Virus record (IMG/VR): IMGVR_UViG_3300049596_000182
Coordinates: 50,225-114,224 of that record
Reading direction: 5' to 3' (one strand)
DNA: 64,000 nt
Source of the DNA: a virus
In this document: positions 9,320 to 17,469 of the stretch, piece by piece
How positions within the stretch are numbered: the stretch's first letter is position 1
Layout of the letters: the number at the start of each line of letters is the position of its first letter
Made by a program: the position numbers and the translations under genes
Notes under the pieces: generated by a model
Databases searched by the model: none
What the model was told of the DNA's origin: nothing
Seen by the model: the letters and a program-made list of their open reading frames with translations, nothing else

Positions 9320-10675
9320 TTAGAAGCTTCTTATTGCTTTAGCACGATATGAATTAGACTTATTATCACCAAGTCCAGTTCCATTTAAAAAGTTTATAGC
9401 AGATGCAAAGTTTGCACTACCACTTGTAGAAGTCCAATATGGAACATTTGCATAAACACCAATTGCAACTTTATTTGGGTATATACGCTCTAGTTCCTGT
9501 TGGCTTGGTAAGTACCAATCGCTGTATCCACCTTCTACTAAATCTCCACATAGTCTAGCTGGAATTCCTGCAGTAGGACAGCCTGCCATGATATCAATTG
9601 TATTTTGATTACCTGTACCTAGTGCATATTGAGTTGATATAAGTGTACCAGTACATCCCCAGGCTGCACCTGTTGAAACATCTGATACAGCAGCTACTAG
9701 TCCATGTTGAGAAAGTGGATCATATCCTGGATCAAAAGATTGTAGAATATAAGCTATGATACCACCTAATGCTGCTTGACCAACTGTGTAAGTACCTGGT
9801 GGTATTGGAACAGAAGTAGTAGTTGTGGTTGTTGTTGGAGTAGCTGTAGTGGTTGTTGTAGTTGTGCTACTTGAAGTAGTTGTTGTGGTGGTAGTTGGAG
9901 TTATGGTAGTAGTAGTTGTTGTTGTAGAACCTGGACATCCAACAAATCCTGTTGCTGCAATTGCATACAACGTACCTCCTGGGTTTGTTGTCACAGATCC
10001 TGTAACTACCCATGTATTTCCTGGAGAGGTTACCCTATCATTAATTGCAAATGTTCCAAACGGATACTCTTCAGAATATGCTATAGAACTATCTTCACAG
10101 TTTGTTATTTGGTACCATATAGATAAAGGAGTAGCAGTGGTAGTAGTCGTTGTAGTGCTAGTAGATGTACTAGTAGATGTAGTAGTAGATGTACTAGTTG
10201 TTGTTGATGTAGAACTAGATGTAGATGTTGTAGTGGTTGTAATAGGAACAGCGGTAGTTGTTGTTGTTGTTGTACTGCTACTGCTGGTAGTAGATGTTGT
10301 AGTTGTTGGTGTTATTGTAGATGTGGTGGTTGTAGTTGTTATTGGTATAACAGTTGTAGATGTAGTAGTTGTAGTTGGAGTGATGGCACAAGAGTTTACC
10401 AATGTACAGAACATCACCTTTAAAGATGGGTTCTGATTAATTACAGTGATGAGGGTTTGTACTAACTCTATAGGTTCAAGTGCGTTATCTAGTTTCTGCA
10501 AAGCTAATGTCAATATATCCCCTGTATCAATTCCTGAGTTAGGAAGATCTGGGCCATTATATTGAACAGCTGATGTAGGAATAGGATAACCAGCAAATGC
10601 TCCATTATTACATTGCTGTGGATAATAGGCATTCACTGTATTCTCAAAGCAAGGGGTACCAGGTACGCAAGCCAT
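9320..10675 (-). CDS. Modular fibre protein with Thr/Ser linkers and C-terminal Lcl/DUF1566-like domain
   Basis: 451 residues. Residues 1-100 form an N-terminal module (CVPGTPC, then GPDLPNSGIDTGD) shared with the neighbour at 10695-11804. Long Thr/Ser tracts follow, split by a small domain of about 70 residues (YQITNCEDSS...GFVGCPG). The C-terminal ~150 residues show the Lcl/DUF1566 signature: GG(Y)SDWYLPSQQEL, YWTSTS and a final RAKAIRSF. This domain has a C-type-lectin-like character and is common in surface-binding proteins, so the protein is a likely receptor-binding fibre. It could also be a diversification target, but no reverse transcriptase or template repeat was seen in this window. 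Confidence 0.75.
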   Translation of the reverse strand: MACVPGTPCFENTVNAYYPQQCNNGAFAGYPIPTSAVQYNGPDLPNSGIDTGDILTLALQKLDNALEPIELVQTLITVINQNPSLKVMFCTLVNSCAITPTTTTTSTTVIPITTTTTTSTITPTTTTSTTSSSSTTTTTTTAVPITTTTTSTSSSTSTTTSTSTTTSTSTSTSTTTTTTTATPLSIWYQITNCEDSSIAYSEEYPFGTFAINDRVTSPGNTWVVTGSVTTNPGGTLYAIAATGFVGCPGSTTTTTTTITPTTTTTTTSSSTTTTTTTATPTTTTTTTSVPIPPGTYTVGQAALGGIIAYILQSFDPGYDPLSQHGLVAAVSDVSTGAAWGCTGTLISTQYALGTGNQNTIDIMAGCPTAGIPARLCGDLVEGGYSDWYLPSQQELERIYPNKVAIGVYANVPYWTSTSGSANFASAINFLNGTGLGDNKSNSYRAKAIRSF

Positions 10676-10694
10676 TATAATTTAGTTTAATCGA

Positions 10695-11804
10695 TTAAGG
10701 GATGTACATGATGTAGTAGCACGCGCGTACAGGTTGAATGTTAGCATGACCTAATCCACCACCTGTATTACCAACGGTTACATTTATACCTGTAGTGGCA
10801 GTTGCTGTATACTGAGGAGCAGTGAGTGCTGGATCACTATTTGTTAATTGTGTAGCAACACATTGTGTTCCACCAGAGTCATCTGTAGTTCTGTTACCTC
10901 TAAAGATAGAGCTACCAGGAGCATGTACGTGACCAGGATCAGTAACTACAACAGAGTGTGAGTGTGCAGGGATTTGTGTGCTGTTTAATATTATAGTGTT
11001 AACACCACCACCATCTCCAAGAGCATAGTTAGGGTTACCAACGTTAATAGGGTTAACAGCAGGATCTAAAGTTCCACCACCCATACCAACAATAGCACCT
11101 ACAGGAACACGTCCTCTTTTATCAGGAGTTCCATTTAAGCCATTACATAGATAGATTTTATCAAACCCGTCAGCAGCAATACCTGCTCCAGTGATATCAA
11201 AGTAGGTCAATGAACCATAGTATTCTACAGCTGTATAAGGAACCATCTTTGTATAGTTCTGTGTAGGAGCAAGACTATTTAAGTAAGCTTGGATTAAACC
11301 ATTTAGATCAGCAAGCTTTACGTAGTTTGTACTTACGTTTAAAGCTAATGCCGTTAAGTCTACACCTAATTGACAAAGCTTTGTAATAACAGCCTGAACA
11401 ACAGCATGTGTATCAGAAGAGGCTGTTACACCTGTAAGACAACCTATGTTATAATCTGCATTCAATACAGCAATATCAGCTTCTACAGCATCAACTTGTA
11501 CCTGTAAATCACACGCAGCTTTTACTAAAGCTGTAAATAAATCTAAAGCAGAAGGAGTTCCACACGTAGGGAAACAAGGAGGAAGATACTGTGTAACTAG
11601 ATTACAATAATCATCTAGATCTATATCGATAGAGATTCCTGTTCCATCTAGAAAACTAATCACTTTATTAATAAGAGCTTGCTCTACAACAAGAAGGTTA
11701 TCACCAGTATCTATTCCTAAAGAAGGGATAGGGTCTCCTGTATATCTAACACATTTATCAGAAACAATCTCTACACAACCGTTATAACAATTTGTACAAG
11801 ACAT
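10695..11804 (-). CDS. Tail-collar-like fibre protein
   Basis: 369 residues. The N-terminus (MSCTNCYNGC, GDPIPSLGIDTGD) matches the anchor module of the next gene at 9320. Residues about 100-190 are helical/coiled. The C-terminal half has phage tail-collar features: YLCNG, DKRGRVPVG, IPAHSHSV, HVH, and a terminal GGGLGHANIQPVRACYYIMYIP pattern with His pairs able to bind metal, as in short tail fibre and microcystin-dependent-protein-like families. It is expected to sit at the tail tip or on fibres and bind the host surface. Confidence 0.8.
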   Translation of the reverse strand: MSCTNCYNGCVEIVSDKCVRYTGDPIPSLGIDTGDNLLVVEQALINKVISFLDGTGISIDIDLDDYCNLVTQYLPPCFPTCGTPSALDLFTALVKAACDLQVQVDAVEADIAVLNADYNIGCLTGVTASSDTHAVVQAVITKLCQLGVDLTALALNVSTNYVKLADLNGLIQAYLNSLAPTQNYTKMVPYTAVEYYGSLTYFDITGAGIAADGFDKIYLCNGLNGTPDKRGRVPVGAIVGMGGGTLDPAVNPINVGNPNYALGDGGGVNTIILNSTQIPAHSHSVVVTDPGHVHAPGSSIFRGNRTTDDSGGTQCVATQLTNSDPALTAPQYTATATTGINVTVGNTGGGLGHANIQPVRACYYIMYIP

Positions 11805-11812
11805 TTTATAAA

Positions 11813-12079
11813 TTATTTATGAATTAAAAGTTTTACTTTACTCGCTATCATCTTCACAGTAAATTGACTACAGTAGTCAGGGTTACAATATTTGTAAACT
11901 AAGATTCTTTTATAGTTTAGTAAGTCACCAATTACAACTCCTGGTACAGGATAATTTAAAGAGAATACGATATTATTATATTGATTATTTGCCAAGTCTG
12001 TTAACTTGCAATCAATATCATTTAATAGTACAGGTATAGTTGTACAATCAATACAGTTTGTAAGCCTTGGTGATAACAT
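11813..12079 (-). CDS. Small protein of the fibre operon, unknown function
   Basis: 88 residues, with an N-terminal Cys pair (NCIDC) and further cysteines (DCKL, KYCNPDYC). Composition is beta-like with a basic C-terminal helix (VKMIASKVKLLIHK). It overlaps the end of the zinc-ribbon gene at 12048-12191 and precedes the collar-like gene by 8 bases. The start of the protein loosely resembles the Cys-containing anchors of the neighbouring fibres. No family recognised. Confidence 0.6.
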   Translation of the reverse strand: MLSPRLTNCIDCTTIPVLLNDIDCKLTDLANNQYNNIVFSLNYPVPGVVIGDLLNYKRILVYKYCNPDYCSQFTVKMIASKVKLLIHK

Positions 12080-12191
12080 TTTTTATTCTTTGAGTTGCTT
12101 GCTTCAGCTTATAATTACATGCTGAACATAAGCCATTAATTAATTGACATCCACATCCTACTTTGATGCCACATTCTCTACAGTTTGCCAT
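12048..12191 (-). CDS. Small zinc-ribbon-like protein
   Basis: A 47-residue frame from the ATG complementary to 12189-12191, ending at TGA (12048-12050). It has the spaced cysteines CRECG, GCGC and CSAC in the first 25 residues, followed by a basic helix. That is the look of a small zinc-binding protein. It fills the gap between 12079 and 12193 exactly and overlaps the next gene by 32 bases. No function assigned. Confidence 0.6.
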   Translation of the reverse strand: MANCRECGIKVGCGCQLINGLCSACNYKLKQATQRIKNVITKAYKLY

Positions 12192-12192
12192 T

Positions 12193-12750
12193 TTATTGAA
12201 AATTAATTATGTAGTTATTTCCTGAACAACCACAGTTGGTTCTAATAAAGTTGTTAAGCATTTTATCTGCTTGTATATACAGTTTGTTAGAAGTGTCTAC
12301 AGCACAGTTATTAGCTGCAGCAATAGAACCCTGAATCATGTAGTATACACTATTTAAATTTACCTTAGCCTGTGTCTTGATAGCAAGATCGCATTCCATC
12401 ATATCAAGCTTCATGAAAGCATTGTCAAACTTCTCTTGTAATTGGTCAACACGAATAATGGTTTTGGTAACATAGTTCAGATATGCAGGAGCAACAGAAT
12501 ATGTTAATGTATAGATTCCATCAGGTAGAGGAATCAATGGAGCTCCTACAACACTAAGTCCTAATGAGGCCGAATTAAATATATTAAAGTCATTAACATT
12601 AAATGGTAAAAATACAGGATCAAATCCAGGCATTGTTACTTCAAGAGTTGGAGAAGAAACAACAGGAGGATTTGTATTGTAGGTTGATGCATCAGCTACA
12701 CCTAATGTTAATGTGTTATAAGTTGGTACTACTAGTATATCTAAGGTCAT
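12193..12750 (-). CDS. Virion structural protein of unknown role
   Basis: 185 residues: the first ~95 are beta-rich (LEVTMPGF, PLPDGIYTLTYSV), the remainder is helical with DMMECDLAIKTQAK and a Cys-rich end (NCGCSGNN). The layout is typical of a small neck/tail protein of this phage group, and it lies between a terminator after the 387-residue structural gene and the fibre genes. It starts the sub-operon behind that terminator. Exact role unknown. Confidence 0.6.
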   Translation of the reverse strand: MTLDILVVPTYNTLTLGVADASTYNTNPPVVSSPTLEVTMPGFDPVFLPFNVNDFNIFNSASLGLSVVGAPLIPLPDGIYTLTYSVAPAYLNYVTKTIIRVDQLQEKFDNAFMKLDMMECDLAIKTQAKVNLNSVYYMIQGSIAAANNCAVDTSNKLYIQADKMLNNFIRTNCGCSGNNYIINFQ

Positions 12751-12751
12751 G

Positions 12752-12807
12752 TCTTTAAAATAAATATGCCAGAGGACTTGAGAAATATCCTCTCACCCTC
12801 TGGCATA
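12752..12807 (-). terminator. Rho-independent terminator with perfect 11-bp stem
   Basis: TATGCCAGAGG (12765-12775) is exactly complementary to 12797-12807, and the loop holds a smaller inverted repeat (GAGAGGATATTTCTC). On the minus strand the stem is followed by TTTATTTTAAA. It separates the structural gene at 12834-13997 from the downstream fibre group, probably reducing expression of the latter. Confidence 0.8.
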
Positions 12808-12833
12808 GGTTATATGATTCTACTTTTATTCTA

Positions 12834-13997
12834 TTAAGGAATCAAAGTAGTTGTTGTTGAAGTACTAGGCCAAACAGTAGTTGTAGTAGAAGTAGTACTT
12901 GTTACAGGACCGCTCTCATTAGTAACAGCACCTAAAGCAGCAACTAAAATTGCCTCGATTGCAGCAGTTGCACCACTAGGGATAGCAATGATTACAGTGC
13001 TATCTTCATAGATATAGTCGCCCCACTGATACTCAGACCTGTTATACTCATTAAACTTAATGTAATAAGTGTCATAAGTAGTACCATCAGTTACCCAAGA
13101 CTCAAAGTTCTCGTTGTAACCAACCATTCTGTACAAATGTTTAAGGTAACCAGCTTGATAGCTATAGAAGTTTTTCTCTAATTGCTTAATCTCATCTGAA
13201 GTACCAGATATGTAAGAAGCACGTTGAGTAACTACAGCCTCAGCAACGATGTTACAATTGTCAGCAACGATGAAGTCAGCAGTTGTAGCTGGTCCACTGT
13301 ACACAAAAGTACGGAAGTACATACGATCGTATTCCCAAGGGAAAGCAGCAACATCACATGGTTGACCATATTTAGTTAATGGTTTACCAGAGATAACTAA
13401 CTTAGCGTTTTGATCGTTACCAACTCTTTGGAATTGATAGAAAGTGTTGAAGCTAATGTTGTCAGGGTTGTTACCTGGAGCTTCTTGTTCAAACTTTAAG
13501 ATAGCTTGATCAATAAAAGCAGGAACATCAACTTCTGCACAAGGATCGCCACCACACTCTAAACAAGGAGCAACAACTGTAATAGAACGGGTGAAACCGT
13601 TGAAATACAATGTGTCAATGTAAGAAGAATGAGCACGTAATGTGAATGTTACAACCTCACCTGGCTTAACGTTAAAGTTACTAATCTGAGTTACTTGGTT
13701 AGCAGCAACTGGGTTACCAGTCACCTTGTACCATTCTGTAACGTTTGATTTGCAAGAAGAACCTGTAGGACATCCAGAAATTTTGTCTGAACGCTTAGAT
13801 CCTTGTAAATAAGTGTTAACTCTACCTTGAGCTAAATAGAAGTACGGTTTAGCAGCAATGTTACCTGCAGTAGCTACAGTGTAATCGCTTCTAAAGATAC
13901 CAAACTGACCTGCGGTCAAGTTTTGCGTAGAACCAGAGCTAGGTAGAGTGTTTCCTACTGGAACTACGAAGAGGGTAGTTAATGAAAAATCAGCCAT
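12834..13997 (-). CDS. Virion structural protein with short Thr/Ser C-terminal tail
   Basis: 387 residues. The N-terminus (FSLTTLFVVPVGNTLPSSG, LTAGQFGIF) and the central beta-rich region with FTLRAHSSYIDTLYFNG look like an abundant virion protein such as a tail-tube, sheath-like or capsid decoration protein. The C-terminal 30 residues are TSTTSTTTT-type sequence like the linkers of the fibres. It is followed by a strong terminator, which is typical of highly expressed structural genes. The precise role could not be settled from sequence alone. Confidence 0.65.
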   Translation of the reverse strand: MADFSLTTLFVVPVGNTLPSSGSTQNLTAGQFGIFRSDYTVATAGNIAAKPYFYLAQGRVNTYLQGSKRSDKISGCPTGSSCKSNVTEWYKVTGNPVAANQVTQISNFNVKPGEVVTFTLRAHSSYIDTLYFNGFTRSITVVAPCLECGGDPCAEVDVPAFIDQAILKFEQEAPGNNPDNISFNTFYQFQRVGNDQNAKLVISGKPLTKYGQPCDVAAFPWEYDRMYFRTFVYSGPATTADFIVADNCNIVAEAVVTQRASYISGTSDEIKQLEKNFYSYQAGYLKHLYRMVGYNENFESWVTDGTTYDTYYIKFNEYNRSEYQWGDYIYEDSTVIIAIPSGATAAIEAILVAALGAVTNESGPVTSTTSTTTTVWPSTSTTTTLIP

Positions 13998-14024
13998 TTT
14001 GTTTTATTTAAATTGTGAAAATAA

Positions 14025-14756
14025 CTATTCGTTTGTTTGAATTCTAAACTGAGCACTTTGAACTGCAGATTGATTCTCTGTATACATCGCTAGGTTTTGA
14101 ACTGTTAAGTCTAACAACTCATCTTCTAGGTATGTTTCTAGTTCACAGTCTTGATCATAAGAGTTCTGTCCGTCTAACATAACATATCCAGTCTTATTAA
14201 TATACACTGGGTATCTCATGTACGATACATATATTTGCTTAGGTGTAAATGTACCATCAGTAAATATAGAAATCTCATCAGAAGATATAGAATTAAACGT
14301 TTCTTGATATTCAAATGATGGTCTATAGTGAGTGTTAGTTAAGCAAAATTGTAAATCGCCATGCTTAGTAAGATCTCTATTAATCCATATTTTTCTATCT
14401 GTACATCTACCCTTATCTGCTAATACATAACTATCTATATAGAACATGTATTTTGGAGTGAGTAAATGAATATCTGCAGACCATTGATTTAACTCAGCAT
14501 TTAGTAGTGTTAAATTTAGGGGTTGATGGTTATAATTTACCACCAAACTTTGTAGGTCTTCGTAACGCTTTTTGAAAGCATCTAGACCTAAACCAGAAAC
14601 TGTGTTTTGACCGTCAACCTTCTGTTTAATCAACTTGATCTGAGCCTCATTCAAGGCTAAAATCTTATCTTCCAATTGAATTTGTTGATGCTCGTTAGTT
14701 GATAGTTTATTTAGTTTCTGGTCAATTTTATATAATAAACTATCTACGGGTATCAT
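14025..14756 (-). CDS. Structural protein, probable head-tail connector component
   Basis: 243 residues. The first ~75 residues form a predicted coiled coil (IDQKLNKLSTNEHQQIQLEDKI). The C-terminal region carries the pattern PKQIYVSYMRYP...DCELETYLEDELLDLTVQNLA, which I associate with connector or ring proteins of crAss-like phages, where D-CELP-x-H-EEIVDLAV is common. It overlaps the preceding gene by 4 bases (ATGA type). Its place two genes after the capsid gene supports a connector role. Confidence 0.6.
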   Translation of the reverse strand: MIPVDSLLYKIDQKLNKLSTNEHQQIQLEDKILALNEAQIKLIKQKVDGQNTVSGLGLDAFKKRYEDLQSLVVNYNHQPLNLTLLNAELNQWSADIHLLTPKYMFYIDSYVLADKGRCTDRKIWINRDLTKHGDLQFCLTNTHYRPSFEYQETFNSISSDEISIFTDGTFTPKQIYVSYMRYPVYINKTGYVMLDGQNSYDQDCELETYLEDELLDLTVQNLAMYTENQSAVQSAQFRIQTNE

Positions 14757-15721
14757 ACAGAAGCTATTTTCTTAGTTTTTAATTTTCCTTCCAAGGTTAA
14801 TAATTCGTCTTGGTTATCTTCATCAGCAAGGAATTTAACTAAATCATCTTCATCCTTAGCAATCTCAAACTCTCCTTCATACACCTTACCATTAGGTTTT
14901 AAACGATATACTGAGTGAGCAATAGCTTGCTTAACCAAGTCTTTAATATGGAGTAAGTTTTCCTTCATATCTGCAAATCTGCTGAACACCTCTACAGGGT
15001 TTAAACCAGCATGTTTACCATTCTTGAATTCTGTTTGTTTTAATAGGTTGTCTACCTGATTGTATACAGAGTCTTCTTTAGTATCTTCTGTAACAGGTAA
15101 TCCTAACAATCTTGCCACCTTGCGTTTCTTCTCAGGACTCATTGAATCAAACTTGACAATAGCCTTGTTGATCAATTGTTTCTTCTTGAATATCACTGCA
15201 TTTTCAATTTCATCATCAGCAACGTAAAATTGTGTATCTGCAGGAACTTCACCACGTTCCCAAGCCTGATAGCTAGAGGCAATTGTTGGATGAACTCTTA
15301 ACCATGCAAAAGCTAATTCTTGAAAAGGATTAGAGAAATCAAAGTAGTTATCACCATCCATCAACTTAACAGCTTGTACATGTAATGTATCATCTGTAGA
15401 TGTAGACAATCCATAGTTCCAGAAACTAGAACGAGGACCTAAATCAACATCACCTAAATTAGCTTCAAGTTTTTGTTTAAGTGCTGTAACTCTTTCAACT
15501 TCCATTTCTCTTTCAAGACTGTCACCCATTCTACGAATGTATGCAGCATTTGGATCTAATCCAGTTCTGTACTGTCCATCAAGTTCCTTGTAAGGATACT
15601 TAAATACACCTGTTCCAGGGATCCTGGTTAAACCTTTCTGTGCAAGTCCACCTTGCATAGTTTGTAACTGAGAGTTGTTGTAATCTTTCTTTAACGTAGA
15701 GATTTTTCCTATCTTACCCAT
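14753..15721 (-). CDS. Structural-block protein of unknown function
   Basis: 322 residues, mostly helical and charged. Visible parts: a basic start (MGKIGKISTLKKDYN), a region with DPNAAYIRRMGDSLEREMEVERV, an aromatic stretch (FWNYGL, YFDFSNPFQELAFAWLRV), and a Lys-rich helical second half (FKKKQLINKAIVKFDSMSPEKKRKVARLLG). It is the first gene after the structured region behind the capsid gene. It could be an internal head or connector protein. No family recognised. Confidence 0.6.
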   Translation of the reverse strand: MGKIGKISTLKKDYNNSQLQTMQGGLAQKGLTRIPGTGVFKYPYKELDGQYRTGLDPNAAYIRRMGDSLEREMEVERVTALKQKLEANLGDVDLGPRSSFWNYGLSTSTDDTLHVQAVKLMDGDNYFDFSNPFQELAFAWLRVHPTIASSYQAWERGEVPADTQFYVADDEIENAVIFKKKQLINKAIVKFDSMSPEKKRKVARLLGLPVTEDTKEDSVYNQVDNLLKQTEFKNGKHAGLNPVEVFSRFADMKENLLHIKDLVKQAIAHSVYRLKPNGKVYEGEFEIAKDEDDLVKFLADEDNQDELLTLEGKLKTKKIASV

Positions 15722-15751
15722 ATGTAGTTGTTTTTGTTTGGTTTATTTTTG

Positions 15752-15857
15752 CAGATGGGTTCTCAGCGAAGAGAGTGCCATACAGACATGTAATCTGTAT
15801 CCATCCATCTGTGTGAGAAGACTCCCCCACTTGGAGCAGTGGGGGGGAATTCTTCTC
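15752..15857 (-). ncRNA. Structured intergenic RNA element downstream of the capsid gene
   Basis: Between the capsid gene and 15721 the transcript can form three hairpins: 15815-15857 (GAGAAGA/TCTTCTC continued by CCCCCACT/AGTGGGGG), 15780-15800 (ATACAGA/TCTGTAT) and an enclosing stem 15752-15758 with 15805-15811 (CAGATGG/CCATCTG). No T-run follows the strongest hairpin on the minus strand, so this is not a standard terminator. It may stabilise the capsid mRNA 3' end or be a processing site. Confidence 0.6.
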
Positions 15858-15881
15858 GGTAGGTTATTTCTAATCCTTAGA

Positions 15882-17435
15882 TTAGAATTGTGGTATTTCT
15901 TCGATTAATACTGTACGTGATAAATCTTCAATGAATACATCACAACGGTCTTTCATCCAAATCTCATAACCAGGGAATTTGTTTGCAGAACTCATACCTT
16001 GAGACTTAGCAAAACCTAAGTGGTGACGAGTACCATCGATATAACCCCAAGTCATTGAAGGAGCACCCTTCATACGTACTTCACGGATGTTGTTTACCAT
16101 TGAACCATCGCTCATTGGAGATACATCAAACACCATGAATACAGGAGTAGATTTTTTGTTCTGACCGAATTCTAAGTTAGTTTGAGGAAGGTCTAATTCT
16201 TTTAAGTGAATTAGTTCAACACGACCTGTTTCACGTGTAACCATTGCATCGAATGCAAAGTTGTAAGTGATGTGTTGACCTTCTCCTTGCATGTAGCGAT
16301 TACCAGAATCAGCCATGAAAGTTAAACCAGAATTAAGTGCATCATTTTTAAGAGCTTGTTGGAACACATCAAAGCCAGCTTCGTTTGTGTACATTTTAAC
16401 TCTACGATCCTTAACATCAACACGTCTGTAGAATAAGTCACCAAACACTGAACGAATCAAGTTTGCAGTGAACTCACCACGGTTGTATTGTACTAAGTTA
16501 CCGTTATTACGCATTCTGTGGTAAACACCAGCAGATGTACGCTTTAATTCTTGCTTAGAACCATTAGTCTTCACGGTACCAGGCTTAGCCCAGATCATAC
16601 GCTTAACTTTTAATTCTAACATAGACTTACGCATCCAGAACTCAATAAATGGTTCCCATTTAACATCGTTACGAGTTAAAGGTAATTGGTTACGTCTTTG
16701 TGGAGCATATACTAAGATGTCAAGAGGCTTACCAGAAGCATCACGCATCATTTTATCATCAGCCCACTCAGTGATCTTGTGCTCATAACCATATGCAGAA
16801 CCTAAAGATTCAAACATAGTGATTTGCTCACCTAAACGAGGAAGACCTAATAAGTCTTGATCGAATTCACCGATAGCAGCATCAACTAATTCTAGTTCGA
16901 TACCAGTTTGTAAGAAAGTAGCACTTACGTAATCTACTTGAGGGTTGTCAGTCACAAGAGTGAATGTGTACAAGAAACCAGCGTTCCAAGGTTGAGGATC
17001 CTTGATAACGTAGAAACGAGGACCATACTGACGAGTACCTACAGAAACAATAGCGTTCTTAGAAAACTCATTTGTGTCAATTACAAGAGAAAATTCTTGA
17101 CCATCGATACCTGGCTTATCTAAAGCTAGAGTGGTATCAGGGATGTCAATGATTTTTGGAAACTTGTAAGGAACTTGTACTTGCCACTTCCAAGCATCAC
17201 TGTTATTATCGATATAGTAAGGAGTAGACTTGTTGATCATGTCTAGGAAATCATTACTGTAAAGAGAACTCTGAGTATACAAACTGATAATTTTCTTATC
17301 ATAATCTGCTGGCTCAGTTGAGTGAAAACTCTCCAAGTGGTTAGAATCTGTTAACTTACCTACTGCACGCTTGTCCATAGAAGCAACACGAGCATACGTA
17401 AATCCAGTTAAACCTGGGATTGTTTGAATTGCCAT
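15882..17435 (-). CDS. Major capsid protein
   Basis: 517 residues, placed directly after the acidic scaffold-like gene and four genes after the large terminase gene in transcription order, the usual location of the major capsid protein. Sequence is a mix of beta and helix with an extended N-terminus (TIPGLTGFTYARVASMDKRAVGKLTD), consistent with an HK97-fold capsid protein. It has features of the crAss-like type such as MFESLGSAYGYEHKITEW and DKMMRDASGKPLDILVYAPQ. The downstream structured RNA and compact spacing fit high expression. The call rests on context plus pattern. Confidence 0.75.
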   Translation of the reverse strand: MAIQTIPGLTGFTYARVASMDKRAVGKLTDSNHLESFHSTEPADYDKKIISLYTQSSLYSNDFLDMINKSTPYYIDNNSDAWKWQVQVPYKFPKIIDIPDTTLALDKPGIDGQEFSLVIDTNEFSKNAIVSVGTRQYGPRFYVIKDPQPWNAGFLYTFTLVTDNPQVDYVSATFLQTGIELELVDAAIGEFDQDLLGLPRLGEQITMFESLGSAYGYEHKITEWADDKMMRDASGKPLDILVYAPQRRNQLPLTRNDVKWEPFIEFWMRKSMLELKVKRMIWAKPGTVKTNGSKQELKRTSAGVYHRMRNNGNLVQYNRGEFTANLIRSVFGDLFYRRVDVKDRRVKMYTNEAGFDVFQQALKNDALNSGLTFMADSGNRYMQGEGQHITYNFAFDAMVTRETGRVELIHLKELDLPQTNLEFGQNKKSTPVFMVFDVSPMSDGSMVNNIREVRMKGAPSMTWGYIDGTRHHLGFAKSQGMSSANKFPGYEIWMKDRCDVFIEDLSRTVLIEEIPQF

Positions 17436-17469
17436 TTTGTTATTTTTTTAATTAATGTTTATAAATTGT

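Noticed and set aside
9825-10436. Plus-strand 203-residue Val-rich frame
   Set aside because: Same cause: the reverse complement of the Thr tracts in the fibre gene at 9320-10675.
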